Positions 49,101-58,093 of a stretch of 64,000 nucleotides of DNA are shown here, one piece after another. The stretch is from Tomocerus qinae (Eukaryota > Arthropoda > Collembola > Entomobryomorpha > Tomoceridae). The position numbers and the translations under genes are program-made. Location: NCBI GenBank assembly GCA_020055645.1, contig CM034549.1:5208001-5272000 (forward strand). Direction: 5' to 3'. The notes under the pieces were generated by a model. That model ran no database searches, was not told the origin of the DNA, and saw only the letters and a list, made by a program, of their open reading frames with translations. Position 1 is the stretch's first letter, and every line of letters starts with the position of its first letter.

Positions 49101-52100
49101 ATTCCTTGTTTACAAATCCACAACGATACAATATACTGATGTCAATTAAAGATCTGTATAAATAGAGTTACAAAAACTACAAACTACTAAGTAATTTAAA
49201 TAGGAGCGTATGAAACAAACCCTAACAAAAAATCTAGTATATCGCGTCTTAAGTGCATAGACAGGAAATAATTTTTTAAGTCAGGATTACAATTGTTTAT
49301 TTTTGTTGGAACAATTAATCCTTGGAAGTACAAAGGAGTTCTCCTGACAGTGATGTGCAAGGACAATAATGTAGAGTGAAATGTGTACATTAACGGTTGG
49401 CAATATTTTATGCACTTTGAAGTTGAGATTTTTAAAAAACGGTCAGCTTTGTTTTCTATTTATTTTCTACTCTTGGGGTAGCGGTGCTTACTCTCCTTAA
49501 GTGCATCTAATGCAAGTATTGTCAAGTCAAGTCTAGATTTTCTAGTCCATTTATTTGATAATTGTTTGCAAATAATAATGCATTGTTTTAATTGTCTTAT
49601 GTAAGAGCACTATTTCTTCTTTTTCCTCATGTTTCTAGTTCCTTGTTCAAAGATTGCACTTTCAAGGAGGTAACTATATTCAATTTAATTAACAAGTACA
49701 TTATAGCTGCTCTTGTTTTGTTGCAGTCATTGTTGTGCACAAATAAAGCACATTTTTGTATGCATTAATTGTTATGTACCTAGTTTGCATTGAAACACTT
49801 TGATTATAATCTCATGCACGTCATGCAGTCAGGTGGAAAATTGAGAGTAGATTTATGTATTCAAACGATGCAGTATGCAAGCCCAAACTATTGAACCAAT
49901 TATTTCGCTAAACTTAATTGTGTAATTACAATAGCATTCTATATTCTATAAACACGATTAATTATTTTAGTAGATACTAATAGATAAGACACGCATAATA
50001 TACTATTGACATTACATAAGATTGCTTTTTCATCTTTGTGATGTAACCCTAGATAAATTACATTAGACAGATAATAATTAATTATGAAAAGCTACTTACA
50101 CGTGCATAAACATTTGGCCAATCAAGCATCTACAAAGCTCGCTTTGCAGAACTCTAATGCAAACTATTTGTAATAGTACTTTTAGCACTCAACCTAGAAC
50201 TCGCTACTGAAATGTTAGAAAACTCATTGTGTTTGCCGTTTGTGTCAACAAGACAGAAATTGCAAAGTTAAGTTTATAACAAAACGATAATTTCTTGATA
50301 ATGAGGAAAATCCGTATTTCATTGTTAGTAAAAACTTTCTGAAGGTAATCATGCTAGTTCACAACACAAAGTTGTAGAAAAAAACTGCAAATAAAGAATA
50401 GGATTTCCTATACCTTTGGCAATGCAAAAAATATGCTATAAAAATGAAATCATGAAGTTTTGTTGAGATTTCTATGTCAAAATGTTTTCCTAGGCGGATT
50501 TACAGGCGTAAGAATTTATTTAGGCTGATTATAGTTATAGCATCAAGAAAAAAATGCATTTTCTATATGCATTCTCATATACTTGAAGTTCAATGCACAG
50601 TTCAGTGGGTTTACTTCCCTTCGTGTTTGAACAGAATATCATCCCAAAACAAGGCTGTCCAGTTACATTAGTTGCATTAAATTCACACGTCAACTTCTAT
50701 CACAAAGTAATTCAACTCTTATGCAGACAGCGTGTGGATTTAATCCGACGCTATAATATGACGTGCAATGTGCAAAGTCTATAATAGACATACATATGCA
50801 TAGAGGTCGGTTCTTGCGATCGAAATAGATTAGGATAACCGTTATCTCAATTCATGTAGTGATCGTAACGAGTTTCGTGTTATTTGCTAGCTTGATGTAG
50901 CAGTAATGAAAATTGGATTAGAAAACGGCAATTATAATAACGACAGCTTATTACCAAAAAGAAACTGAAAAATCTCTAAAGCAAACGTTCCTTTTTTATA
51001 GCTCCTCTCTGGCGGATCAGAAGACGACCTGAGAAAACGAGACTTGAGCCGTTCTTCAGACATTTACCATTACACTAGACAAGGCGGAGTCACCAAGGTG
51101 GATGGTATCTCCGACAAAAACGATTTTAAATCCGTCAACTCCGCCCTGAAGCTATTAGGACTTAATGATGCAGATATTCGAACAACTTGGGATATCATCG
51201 CTGTCATTCTTCACTTGGGAAACGTATCTTTGACTCCTGATGGAGAGGTAAGCAGAATAATTATCAGTGCAAACTGAAAATGCACTATTTTTAGTACCTA
51301 AATATTATTTTTGAATTCGGTTATTATTTGTCACGGTTTTCCTTAGTCTTGTCGGTCTATAGTAATGGCTTTGCCAAGTTTTACTTAGACTAACCTTATT
51401 TATGTCAGATGCACTTAACTTAAATGTTTTTTGCAGGCAACAAAGATTTCCTCGTCGTCGAAATCGACGGTGGAATCTGCGGCTAAACTTCTTCAAGTCA
51501 GTTCAGCGGAATTGTCAAAAGCTCTTTGTGAGCGTGCCATTGCTGCCGGAGGTCAAGTAGTCAAGAAGAACTTGACAGCCGACCAAGCCATATATGCTCG
51601 TGATGCTTTAGCTAAAGCTGTCTACGAAAGACTTTTTAACTGGCTTGTCACTAGAATTAATCAAGCCATCAAACCTGGGGACACCCAAGGCTATAAAGGA
51701 ACAGTCATTGGAGTGCTGGATATATACGGATTTGAAATCCTCGATACAAATAGCTTTGAACAATTCTGCATCAATTATTGCAATGAAAAATTGCAACAAC
51801 TTTTCATCGGTAAGATATAGGATCCTAGTTAATTGTAAAGTATGTGATTACGGTTCGGCCGGATCGGAGAGTTCAATAATTTTTGTTTGTGACGGCCTAT
51901 TTACTTTGCATAGTCTCTTATTGTAGTCTCTACGATTACAGATTTCAATACGAGATAAAATTATGTCACTGCAATTTCATTTTCATCACTTTTGAGAGGA
52001 ATTTAAAAATGGAAAAAATCTAAAAATGGTGTATTTAGGTGTAACAATAACAACAGTAAAGCAAAATGTTTGTGGAAAATTATTTGTTAGTGGCAATTGA

Positions 52101-55100
52101 TACAGGTTCAATTCCAATTAGGCAGCCGATTTCAGGACAGACATTTTTTCCCTCATTTCCTTTAGCGCATTTCACTTTATTCTCTCATCATAATCACAAC
52201 AAAGTACAATTCGTGCGTCTATTATAACAATGTGTTGATTTTATGGACAAGTAGGTGTACAATGAAATTTTAAATATGGTCATGTATTGTTTAAATTGAA
52301 CTGATTGAAGATGCACGATGAGCATAGAGCGTAAATACGCTGGCCGCCCAAAGCGAATCGAAATTCTCAGTGAAGATTCAGACGTGTTAGCACACCAAAA
52401 CGAAAAAAATCGAGGAGGGACCGAGCCGCGATTATCATTTTGTCAGAGACTATTAAATCGTCTTAGGAATTTCTTCCGGGGAATTTTCTCGAAAAGATCT
52501 GCTCACAGAAATCGAAGAGTGACTCCTGGTATATCGCATAAAATGAGTGGCTTGCCTAAATTAAGTAAAAACATAAATTCGAATAAAACTCTTCGGAGAG
52601 TCTCCACAATTGAACCAAGCTCAATGACACTGGCTGCATTAATGAGACAAGAATTTACCGTGGGGAATAAGGGTTTGCAAAATTCTATTGCCAATTTTGA
52701 GAGAAGAAGCGTTACCATCAAAATGGCGATGGAAATTCAAGAAAATCAGAGATTAGAAGCCATGAAAGGTCGTTACGAAGTCAGCAGTTCCAATCCTGAA
52801 GGCATTTTTGAAAATCCTGAATTTCATGTTGATGGATTTATACCTAGAACTCGCCGTGGACGAAGAGTTACAGAAGAGACTTCAGAGGATGAAATTCCTA
52901 TCAATGTATAAAATTTCTTTGGCATTCGTCACGCAGTCTTATGTCCAATTTCTGGGGAAAGATTTCGCCCCAAGTCTCTCTCAATTTTATAACATGAATT
53001 GTACCAGAGCAATGTAACTGAAATGAATTAATTTTCTTCAATGTATTCTAATAGTCAAACTGAACATACTAAATATTCATGCATATATCGACATATATTT
53101 CCCTTCAAGTTTGATGAATTCATAAAAATTTTTGTTTACCTTTCCGCACTAAATCCGTAAATCCTCCTGCAGTTTATTTATTGCATTCGCGAATAGCAGA
53201 CTTCAATAGTCACAAAATTATATATATTTTGGCAAGTTTGAATTGTCTTCTTCGGGGATCTTCGGGAAAATCTGTAGCATGTACATTATAGCACATAGGA
53301 AATTCCATGCATGTTAGATTTACATTTGTTAGGTTTGTAGGGTGGGGCTTTTAGTCTGAAATCTGGCCGATATTTTGATATAGTTAGAGAAATCTAGGTG
53401 AGATATTGTTGAACATAAAAATGTTATTGTGACAAATTGTGAGGATCTGAGACGAGAGAGGGTTGATAGATGAAAGAAAAATTCGATAATAAGTTACTAA
53501 AATGTTTTTTGTGTTGTTTTGCAGAATTGGTTCTAAAGCAGGAGCAGGAAGAATACAAACGGGAAGGAATTGAGTGGACACATATTGACTATTTCAACAA
53601 TCAAGTGATTTGTGACTTGGTCGAATTACCGCACAAAGGAATAATTGCCATCATGGATGAAGCCTGTCTTTCAGTTGGGAACATTACGGACCAGACATTG
53701 TTAGATGGAATGGACCGTAACTTAAAAGGTCATCCGCATTATACTAGTCGTCAAGTGAGCCCTTCAGACAAAACTTTGGCTCATGCACAAGATTTTAGAA
53801 TCAAGTAAGGGAAATTATCTAGTAATAAAAATTATGGAGACATCATTTTATGGAAATTATACTAATTGTGTGTAAATTGAAATTAGGCATTATGCTGGAG
53901 ATGTAGTTTACAAAATAACTTCATTCCTGGACAAAAACAAAGATACTTTGTTTCAAGATTTGAAAAGAATGCTGTACAGTTCTAAGAATTCTATAATTTC
54001 CGATATGTGGCCGGATGGTGCTCGGGATATCACTAAAACAACAAAACGACCAATGACCGCTGGGACTATCTTTAAAAACTCAATGGTTTCACTCGTAAAG
54101 ACACTGGCCAGTAAAGAACCCTATTATGTCCGCTGTATCAAGCCGAACGATGCAAAATCACCGAGTCTTTTCGATAAGGAAAGAGTAGAGCATCAAGTAG
54201 CTTATTTGGGATTGATGGAAAATGTCAGAGTGAGAAGAGCCGGTTTTGCCCATCGAACTCCTTATGACAGATTTGTTCAACGATACAAAATGCTCTCTAG
54301 GAAGACTTGGCCCAATCCTAAAAGGAACAATATGAAGGATGCCACCTCAGCTATCCTTACGGACAGGAATTTAATTAATGATGTAGCTTTTGGAAATACA
54401 AAAGTTTTCATCCGTCATCCTCAAAGTTTGTTTGAATTAGAGAAGGTAAATGTTTGTAACTTTTGTGTGCGAAATTCAATGAGAACGACCATCTAAAAAT
54501 GTTGAAAAAGAAATCTAATACAATTATTTATTTTGTAATTTTTTCTAGACTCGTCAAGCAATGATTCCAGGTATTGTGACCTTTTTACAAAAATTATGGA
54601 GAGGATACTTAGCCCGAGAGCAATACAAACGAATGAGAGCGGTTCATCGAATAATGGGGGCATACAGAAAATTCAAATTGCGATCTTGGGTGTCGGCAAC
54701 ACAAAAAACACTTGGCTTCCCCACATCCACCGTTCCAGGAATTCACAAAGGAAAAGTTCCAGTACCTCGTTGCGGTCTTCAAGTAAATTGGCCAAAAGCT
54801 CCGGGGCCTCTGCGAAGAGTTGTTGGTATTATTCAAGCGGCTTACGGGCGTTGGTGGGCTTTACAAATCCTCCGAAGAGTTCCAGAACACGATTGGCCAC
54901 AATTACGTCTTAAGATATTCTGCGCCACTGAACTTATCAAAGGTCGACGACAGAACTGGGGTCTTAATAGGGATTGGAAGGGAGACTACCTGTTGTCCGA
55001 AGGTCTTAATCAGTCTCGAGATTATCAACAGAGTGTCCAGAAACTGCAAAAGAAAGATAAGTTCCGACAAGTAATTTTCAGCTCAAGAATTCTTAAGGCG

Positions 55101-55885
55101 ACGCCAGGCAGCGCGGGAAAATGTGCAGAAAGGTCCATTTTGGTCACAGACACCTCAATTTATAAGCTAGATGGTCCTAAAGGGACGTTCAAGGGAATGA
55201 AAGCGCCCATCCCTCTTAGTCAAGTTACAGGCATCACGATAACCCCCGGGGACGATCAACTCACAGTTGTCCATCTGACAACGGGAAGAGATATGGTCGT
55301 TGCTCTGCATTGTGGATCAGTTCAAGGAGTCAGCTCTTGGGTTGTTAGTGCACCGAACGGTGGACCTTCTCCTGATTTAACTGGAGAATTCATCACCATG
55401 ATTGCCACTCAATGCCTGAGGTACATTTTCTCGAAAAAGATTTAAAACTTTGGGAAGAGATAGATCAAGTAATTAATTTGTAATCTCTTTTGAACAGATA
55501 CAACGGTAATCCGATTCAAATAAATGTAACTCCAAATGTGGAATGTAAATTGGGTAGGAGATCCACGAGTATTCGTGTCCAGTTCAACGAATCTGCCGTT
55601 CCTATATTTACAAAGGATGGAGCTAACAGTCTAATCCTGACTTGGCCACAGACGCCACCAAATACTCGACCTACTTCTGGAAGACAACCACTAAGCAATG
55701 CCCTAGGAAATAATACCAATATTTCTAATGTGAATGGCAATGGAAACTACAATGGTAATGGCAACGTAAGGAATGGCCACAACAATAATTTCCACTCGGC
55801 AACTGGAAAGCCGAATTTGCCACCGCCACCAATTCCACAAAGAATTCAATCTACACAACGAACAAACGGATATAATAACTATTAA
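25124..55885 (+). CDS. Myo31DF: Unconventional class I myosin, Myo1D/Myo31DF type, complete
   Basis: Actin-based motor; the fly orthologue sets left-right asymmetry. Exons: 25124-25212, 45653-45759, 45947-46362, 51002-51247, 51437-51809, 53525-53804, 53887-54445, 54549-55420, 55498-55885, summing to 3,330 nt (1,109 aa). All junctions are GT/AG and in phase. The start exon encodes [20 protein letters not shown], matching the N-terminus of fly Myo31DF, and has an ACAATGG context. Motor motifs: P-loop GESGSGKT (100-107), switch I NSSRFGK, switch II DIYGFE, and the [16 protein letters not shown] relay, which is split by an intron. The neck has two IQ-like motifs from about 697 ([12 protein letters not shown] and a second at [10 protein letters not shown]). 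The TH1 lipid-binding tail runs to about 1035, with WPQLRLKI and IYKLDG. A further 70-odd Asn/Gly-rich residues ending with PPPPIPQR extend past the usual Myo1D end. There is no SH3 domain. Intron 1 is 20.4 kb and repeat-filled. Confidence 0.95.
25213..32515 (+). other. Myo1D intron 1, 5' part
   Basis: AT-rich intronic DNA without recognisable exons or transposon ends, apart from one perfect hairpin listed separately. Short open frames (for example 29625-29876) lack protein-like features. Confidence 0.6.
30226..30255. repeat. Perfect 13-bp stem hairpin
   Basis: CAGTTTGGATGAA, a 4-nt loop ACTC, then the exact reverse complement. It lies inside Myo1D intron 1. It could be an RNA hairpin, a dimeric binding site or a transposon footprint; the sequence alone does not decide. 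Confidence 0.6.
32531..32547. repeat. Short hairpin at the left edge of a repeat block
   Basis: CCGTGAC, loop TTC, GTCACGG: a perfect 7-bp stem, embedded in a relatively GC-rich phrase (about 32515-32555) just before the pyrimidine-rich minisatellite. Similar short hairpin phrases occur at the ends of some non-autonomous arthropod transposons, but no matching right end or target duplication could be fixed. Confidence 0.4.
32640..34440. repeat. Roughly 60-bp minisatellite, degenerate to homogeneous
   Basis: Head-to-tail copies of a pyrimidine-rich unit containing AGCTCCACGTAGTCTCCACT, a C-rich run and an A-run. Units from about 33850 to 34440 (around ten) are very alike. Those from 32640 to 33850 are increasingly diverged, with variable spacing. 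Near 34030-34260 two variant units (CACGTAG...CCCCACCC and CACATAG...CTGGC) alternate, which indicates duplication of a two-unit block. Because the unit is close to a multiple of three, long repetitive open frames appear on the minus strand; these are artefacts. Confidence 0.85.
34526..34871. repeat. 260-bp tandem repeat, copy A and left part of copy B
   Basis: Copy A spans 34526-34785, starting GTGAAAATTGAGGG and ending TAATAATATGAGAT. Copy B starts at 34786 and is cut at TATTCA (34866-34871) by the LINE. Copies A and B agree base for base over the shared left part as far as I compared. Confidence 0.85.
36067..37142. mobile_element. 1,076-bp TA-flanked inverted-repeat DNA element nested in LINE ORF1
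   Basis: Bounded by TIRs that match over 25 bp with one mismatch, beginning CCGTATTAATCGA and ending AGTTCCCCA, and flanked by TA on both sides (36065-36066 and 37143-37144). Subterminal copies of TGGGGAACTA occur in both orientations. There is no full transposase. One short acidic frame on the minus strand (about 36280-36370) could be a remnant, but this is weak. A TA target is typical of Tc1/mariner and pogo-like elements, and removing the element plus one TA restores the LINE frame. Confidence 0.85.
37194..37200 (+). promoter_or_regulatory. Putative -1 ribosomal frameshift heptamer
   Basis: T TTT TTA in the ORF1 frame is a canonical X XXY YYZ slippery site, three codons before the ORF1 stop (37207-37209). 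Slipping back one base enters ORF2 exactly. I did not identify a clear downstream pseudoknot. Confidence 0.55.
37194..40106 (+). CDS. LINE ORF2: APE endonuclease plus reverse transcriptase
   Basis: Open for 970 codons from the TTTTTT run at 37194. The endonuclease begins with [10 protein letters not shown] and SES, then YGDFNL and SDHSAVE (the Asp/Asn and His catalytic motifs). Next comes the reverse transcriptase, with [36 protein letters not shown] and FADD at 39168-39179, and a C-terminal region. These enzymes nick target DNA and copy the RNA onto it. The frame has no ATG before the one in ENDMQLF, which would cut off the endonuclease start. The frame is -1 relative to ORF1, so translation probably depends on the upstream ORF. 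No stop was seen in ORF2. Confidence 0.9.
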   Translation, partial: FFREVKNNTSINCKFLKISHLNCQSLRNKVFEVKNFIDSNSYDIFCVSESNLKDTSKSPKFKGYKLFRKDRDEFSGRGVAILCNESLKTSPYEFKNINTNCNKNTEYLAINVQYKYYKTFIVVCVYRKPDYTKQCIENDMQLFENMLSDLVNSGKIFYIYGDFNLRTSILLNNFNELMTEFNSVQLVDKPTRGNNILDLFVTNNPNNILNVNIIPPHISDHSAVESVINFKKPPIPTKQITYRNLKNVDEMQTAELVSELDFVVTKFDSAENLTDNLCKNIIKVIDQVAPLKTKEIRIKKKLILSENTKNLIRQRDEFYKMYKRNKFVTDGIMLRILNKYVKKSIRNDSKDQFTSSVAKLGLHKSVENLIELKNNNKNVIDMPAKEINSHFAKISTTDITTIQLPNKPVELPTVNHTFKLHYVQYPEMLFALKKIKKRTTCTLDALSLCPMYFNILLCNPIFSNYVHDIINISIKSGNLPKTLKVSKIIPIPKIDNPLLPVHLRPISIQCFLSKIMEKCIHAQLLKHMTENDVLHERQFGFRKNHSTMHAHVAITDILFREISNGNICIVLALDMAKAFDKTNCNILLHKLEWYGIDKHWLESYLTGRGHFTYVNENNVSDVENINLSVPQGSILGPLLFTLMINDLPYHVKQSLMFLFADDNTIIVSGRPDDIYVLKEKLESDINSILDWMKSNYMEINADKTVMMIAGRPCAVESLKNFTVNVGSEQITPSDSIKVLGLHIDSNLKFGLQITNMKSKCNPIIISLYPFRYLLTEQNRLLIMNAYVQPIINYMSIIWGTASNENIKCVERIVRLAGRFVLLAQKFESVKEQITIKLKWLFPKYQYKYELCKLIYSIMINECPPYFKNYLSFDISNTMTTRSKTYVKLHVDGNVDAFGKRSFTEQAYKYWHSIPVDIRNCNSSKLFKRKLKTFLLEEQLKETDLPLSVVPCDLTCIDSVCNNLNDSFHCN
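40271..40714. repeat. 260-bp tandem repeat, right part of copy B and copy C
   Basis: The remainder of copy B is 40271-40454. It carries a few substitutions and two extra GAGAT units at its end. Copy C is 40455-40714 and looks nearly identical to copy A. With the LINE and one TATTCA removed, the array is a head-to-tail run of three copies. Confidence 0.85.
40715..45652 (+). other. Myo1D intron 1, 3' part
   Basis: AT-rich intron with no exon recognised. It includes the CRE/CCAAT palindrome at 43936-43960 and ends with the acceptor TTTATATCTTTAG before exon 2. Confidence 0.6.
43936..43960. promoter_or_regulatory. CRE flanked by inverted CCAAT boxes
   Basis: A 25-bp near-perfect palindrome: CTCGCCAA, then TGACGTCA (43945-43952, the consensus CRE), then TTGGCGAG. 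The arms carry CCAAT on opposite strands, and a TATTTAAA stretch follows within a few bases. It lies 1.7 kb upstream of Myo1D exon 2. This could be an internal promoter or enhancer; function is inferred only. Confidence 0.4.
46363..51001 (+). other. Myo1D intron 3
   Basis: A 4.6-kb intron between FHSFYQ (exon 3) and LLSGGS (exon 4). No hidden exon, RNA gene or transposon end recognised. Confidence 0.65.
51810..52317 (+). other. Myo1D intron 5, upstream of the nested ORF
   Basis: Intronic DNA of about 500 bp from the GTAAGA donor to the nested ORF. An in-frame TGA at 52306-52308 just precedes the nested ATG. A promoter for the nested ORF, if it exists, would be here, but none is obvious. Confidence 0.5.
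52318..52911 (+). CDS. Single-exon ORF of unknown family nested in a Myo1D intron
   Basis: A 197-residue frame in the intron between 51809 and 53525, on the same strand as Myo1D. The start is ATG with an upstream in-frame TGA. The N-terminal third is very basic, with a hydrophobic/arginine stretch ([16 protein letters not shown]). The middle has [10 protein letters not shown], a possible basophilic kinase site, followed by a probable helix ([20 protein letters not shown]). The C-terminus has RTRRGRRV then acidic TSEDE. No known domain, signal peptide or membrane segment is seen. Its length and richer codon composition contrast with the surrounding AT-rich intron, so chance is unlikely. There is no poly-A tract to mark a retrocopy. 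Confidence 0.6.
   Translation: MSIERKYAGRPKRIEILSEDSDVLAHQNEKNRGGTEPRLSFCQRLLNRLRNFFRGIFSKRSAHRNRRVTPGISHKMSGLPKLSKNINSNKTLRRVSTIEPSSMTLAALMRQEFTVGNKGLQNSIANFERRSVTIKMAMEIQENQRLEAMKGRYEVSSSNPEGIFENPEFHVDGFIPRTRRGRRVTEETSEDEIPINV
52912..53524 (+). other. Myo1D intron 5, downstream of the nested ORF
   Basis: Intronic DNA ending in TTGTTTTGCAG before exon 6. No canonical AATAAA on the plus strand was noticed after the nested ORF. Confidence 0.5.
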
Positions 55886-56250
55886 TTACCCACGTGTGAT
55901 TTGATCCTATAAGTATTTACATTTTACAACCGTTGTCTCTCGTTCATCACATTTAACAGCACGGGAGCATCAATACATAGAAATGTCTGTAATGTTACTT
56001 TACAATTTTCTTATAATTATTATTTAAATCTGGAAATACCTTTTTTGAAGGTGTAGAGCGTACTTAATGCAACAAACAGTATAACATTGAAAATACAAAC
56101 AAAGCAGTATACTTAAACTTTTAAACCTAAATTACCTAATAGCTACCTACCCTTTACCATTACATTATTACGATAGTTATTTACTCTGTTCTGTATATAA
56201 TTATTATGTAACCGTTAATAGATTTTATTGTCCTATCGAACTTGGTGCCA

Positions 56251-56256
56251 AATAAA
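56251..56256 (+). terminator. Myo1D polyadenylation signal
   Basis: AATAAA, 366 bp after the Myo1D stop and before the TMEM19 coding end. Confidence 0.6.
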
Positions 56257-56331
56257 TAGTTTCCGCTTTGAATTATCTGTACAAATATCATCAGACTGTA
56301 TTTATGTAGCACTCTTTTCAACAATATAAAT

Positions 56332-56337
56332 TTTAAT
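56332..56337 (-). terminator. Possible TMEM19 polyadenylation signal (ATTAAA)
   Basis: ATTAAA on the minus strand, about 160 bp past the TMEM19 stop. No canonical AATAAA was seen on this strand nearby. Confidence 0.35.
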
Positions 56338-56495
56338 GCTGTGCTAGATGCAGATTACAGTATTATTTTGGCTTCACAATGGAATATTTACGACATCAAA
56401 AGGTTATTTGAACCTGGAATCATCGATGCTGTTTTTCATAGAACATGATATTACTGAGAGTGGTTCCTTTCTGCTCTGCAGCGAGATATGGTTGA

Positions 56496-58093
56496 TTAGT
56501 TTGAAGGCCATGACTGAATAGCAATGGTTGGAAGAAGTAGTCCAGTCAAAATAGTAGACATAAGATTCACGCTGTGGTTATCCAAGATACAAAAACCACT
56601 AATGTGCTTAATATCTGGTCCAGGGATTTCTCTGACTTTCCCTTTGCTATCAATTCCTGTAAACGTGAAAATTATGATGCAGATCAAAAGGTTAAAATAA
56701 ATACTAGATATAGAGTAGTTGTGCTGCTGTACTGACGTACCAGAATATTGAAGCGTAGCCCCAAGAAGAGAATCAATTAAACTTCCCCCTAAACCTCCAA
56801 CTCCGCCCAGGAATATCAAATGATACTGTTGCAACAAATAATAAATTAATCAGACTAAACACCACAGCATCATTTTGATAATTAGAATATTCCACCGTTT
56901 TCACTGATAGATTAAAAATTAATCACCTGAGGAGGACTTCTCGCTAAAATAGATGAATCTACACCGAAGAGCAAAGTAAGGTAATATCCCAGTCCAATAA
57001 ATAACCCGCCGGCGAAACTAGCAATCAGGCCTTGTATGGTGATCCCCCCGTTAGTTCCTTTAGGCACTAAACGCATCGTTGTGATTAATCTCGGTTGGAA
57101 TGATCCGATAACAGTTCCCAACTCCGATGCCCAAGTATCCCCATTGGCACAGCTTAGAGCACCAAGAACTCCAATCCCTAGCCACGAAGCTCTGTAGTCA
57201 CCATTGAAGTTGATTGCTCGTTGACCAACACCCACGTCCAGTAGATAAAGTATTGCCAATTCTGTTGCCATTCCTCCATTGCAAATCACTTGTATCCAAT
57301 TTCTTTGTCCACCTGCACATATTTAATTAGGCTTAGTCGATAATTTATTGATTTACTAATTAGATTAATAGATTCTATATTGTATATGGAATAATAGCAA
57401 GGAAAATGGAAGTATAAATCGTACCTTCTTTGAAATCGTCTTCGAATTCTCGTTTTTTCATCGCTCGAAATTTAGTTGCTTTGGAAGATGATAAGAAGAA
57501 AATGAAAAGGCATGTCATAAAGCAGTAACTGCTTAAGGTCAACAGGAATCCTATAAATAATCCTATAATTTCCAAAGTTAAACGAGATTTAGTATATATA
57601 GTTTGAGGTAATTGGTATAGTAAATCAATTACTACTTTACTATCTTAAAGAAAATACAGAAAAAGATTCTTTTCAACAAATTAAAAATTCAAAAATAAGG
57701 ATTTATATATGTATTTTAACATAAATAAAGTGAAATTACCCAGAAATGCACCACTCCCATTTAGACTTTTCTTCTTCAGGCCATATAAGACAATCGTAAT
57801 GGGAAAGGCAACAGAAATCAGCCACCGACTAGGAGTTATATTTTCTGAACCTGTAATTAAAAAGAATACGATCTTTGTGCATTCAATTATAATTTACTTA
57901 TCTCTTCGAAAAATGATTTCCAACCTGTCAGATGATCAAGCTCTTCTTCACTGTCAAAATTAGTTACCCATCCTAAGAAGTAATTTAGAAACCACAAAAC
58001 GACAGACACCGGGAAAACAACTGCAGCTGCTATCACCGGTAACAGCGAAGGTCTCACTTTTGGACCCAATTTTATTTCTTCATATTTGGCCAT
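56496..58093 (-). CDS. TMEM19: TMEM19 family (DUF92) multi-pass membrane protein, complete
   Basis: Exons in transcript order: 58093-57925, 57850-57740, 57562-57425, 57312-56927, 56825-56741, 56656-56496. They sum to 1,050 nt (349 aa plus stop); human TMEM19 is 336 aa. All junctions keep phase; the first donor is an atypical GTTGGA. Family landmarks: SRWLISV...GLKKKSL near the N-terminus, FFLSSSKATKF, QRNWIQVICNGG, CANGDTWASELG, PRLITT, PKGTNGGIT, GGSLIDSLLGATLQYSG and ILDNHSVNL. Several hydrophobic segments indicate an integral membrane protein. DUF92 also includes plant VTE6-type phytyl-phosphate kinases; the animal protein's substrate is not evident from sequence. Confidence 0.93.

Larger units (their letters stand above)
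55886..56495. other. Convergent 3' flank of Myo1D and TMEM19
   Basis: The two stop codons are only about 610 bp apart. The 3' UTRs of both genes share this stretch and may overlap. Confidence 0.7.

Noticed and set aside
57709-57963. Plus-strand open frame across the TMEM19 exons
   Set aside because: It is the antisense shadow of TMEM19 exon 2 and adjacent introns. The minus strand carries conserved family sequence and in-phase splice sites.
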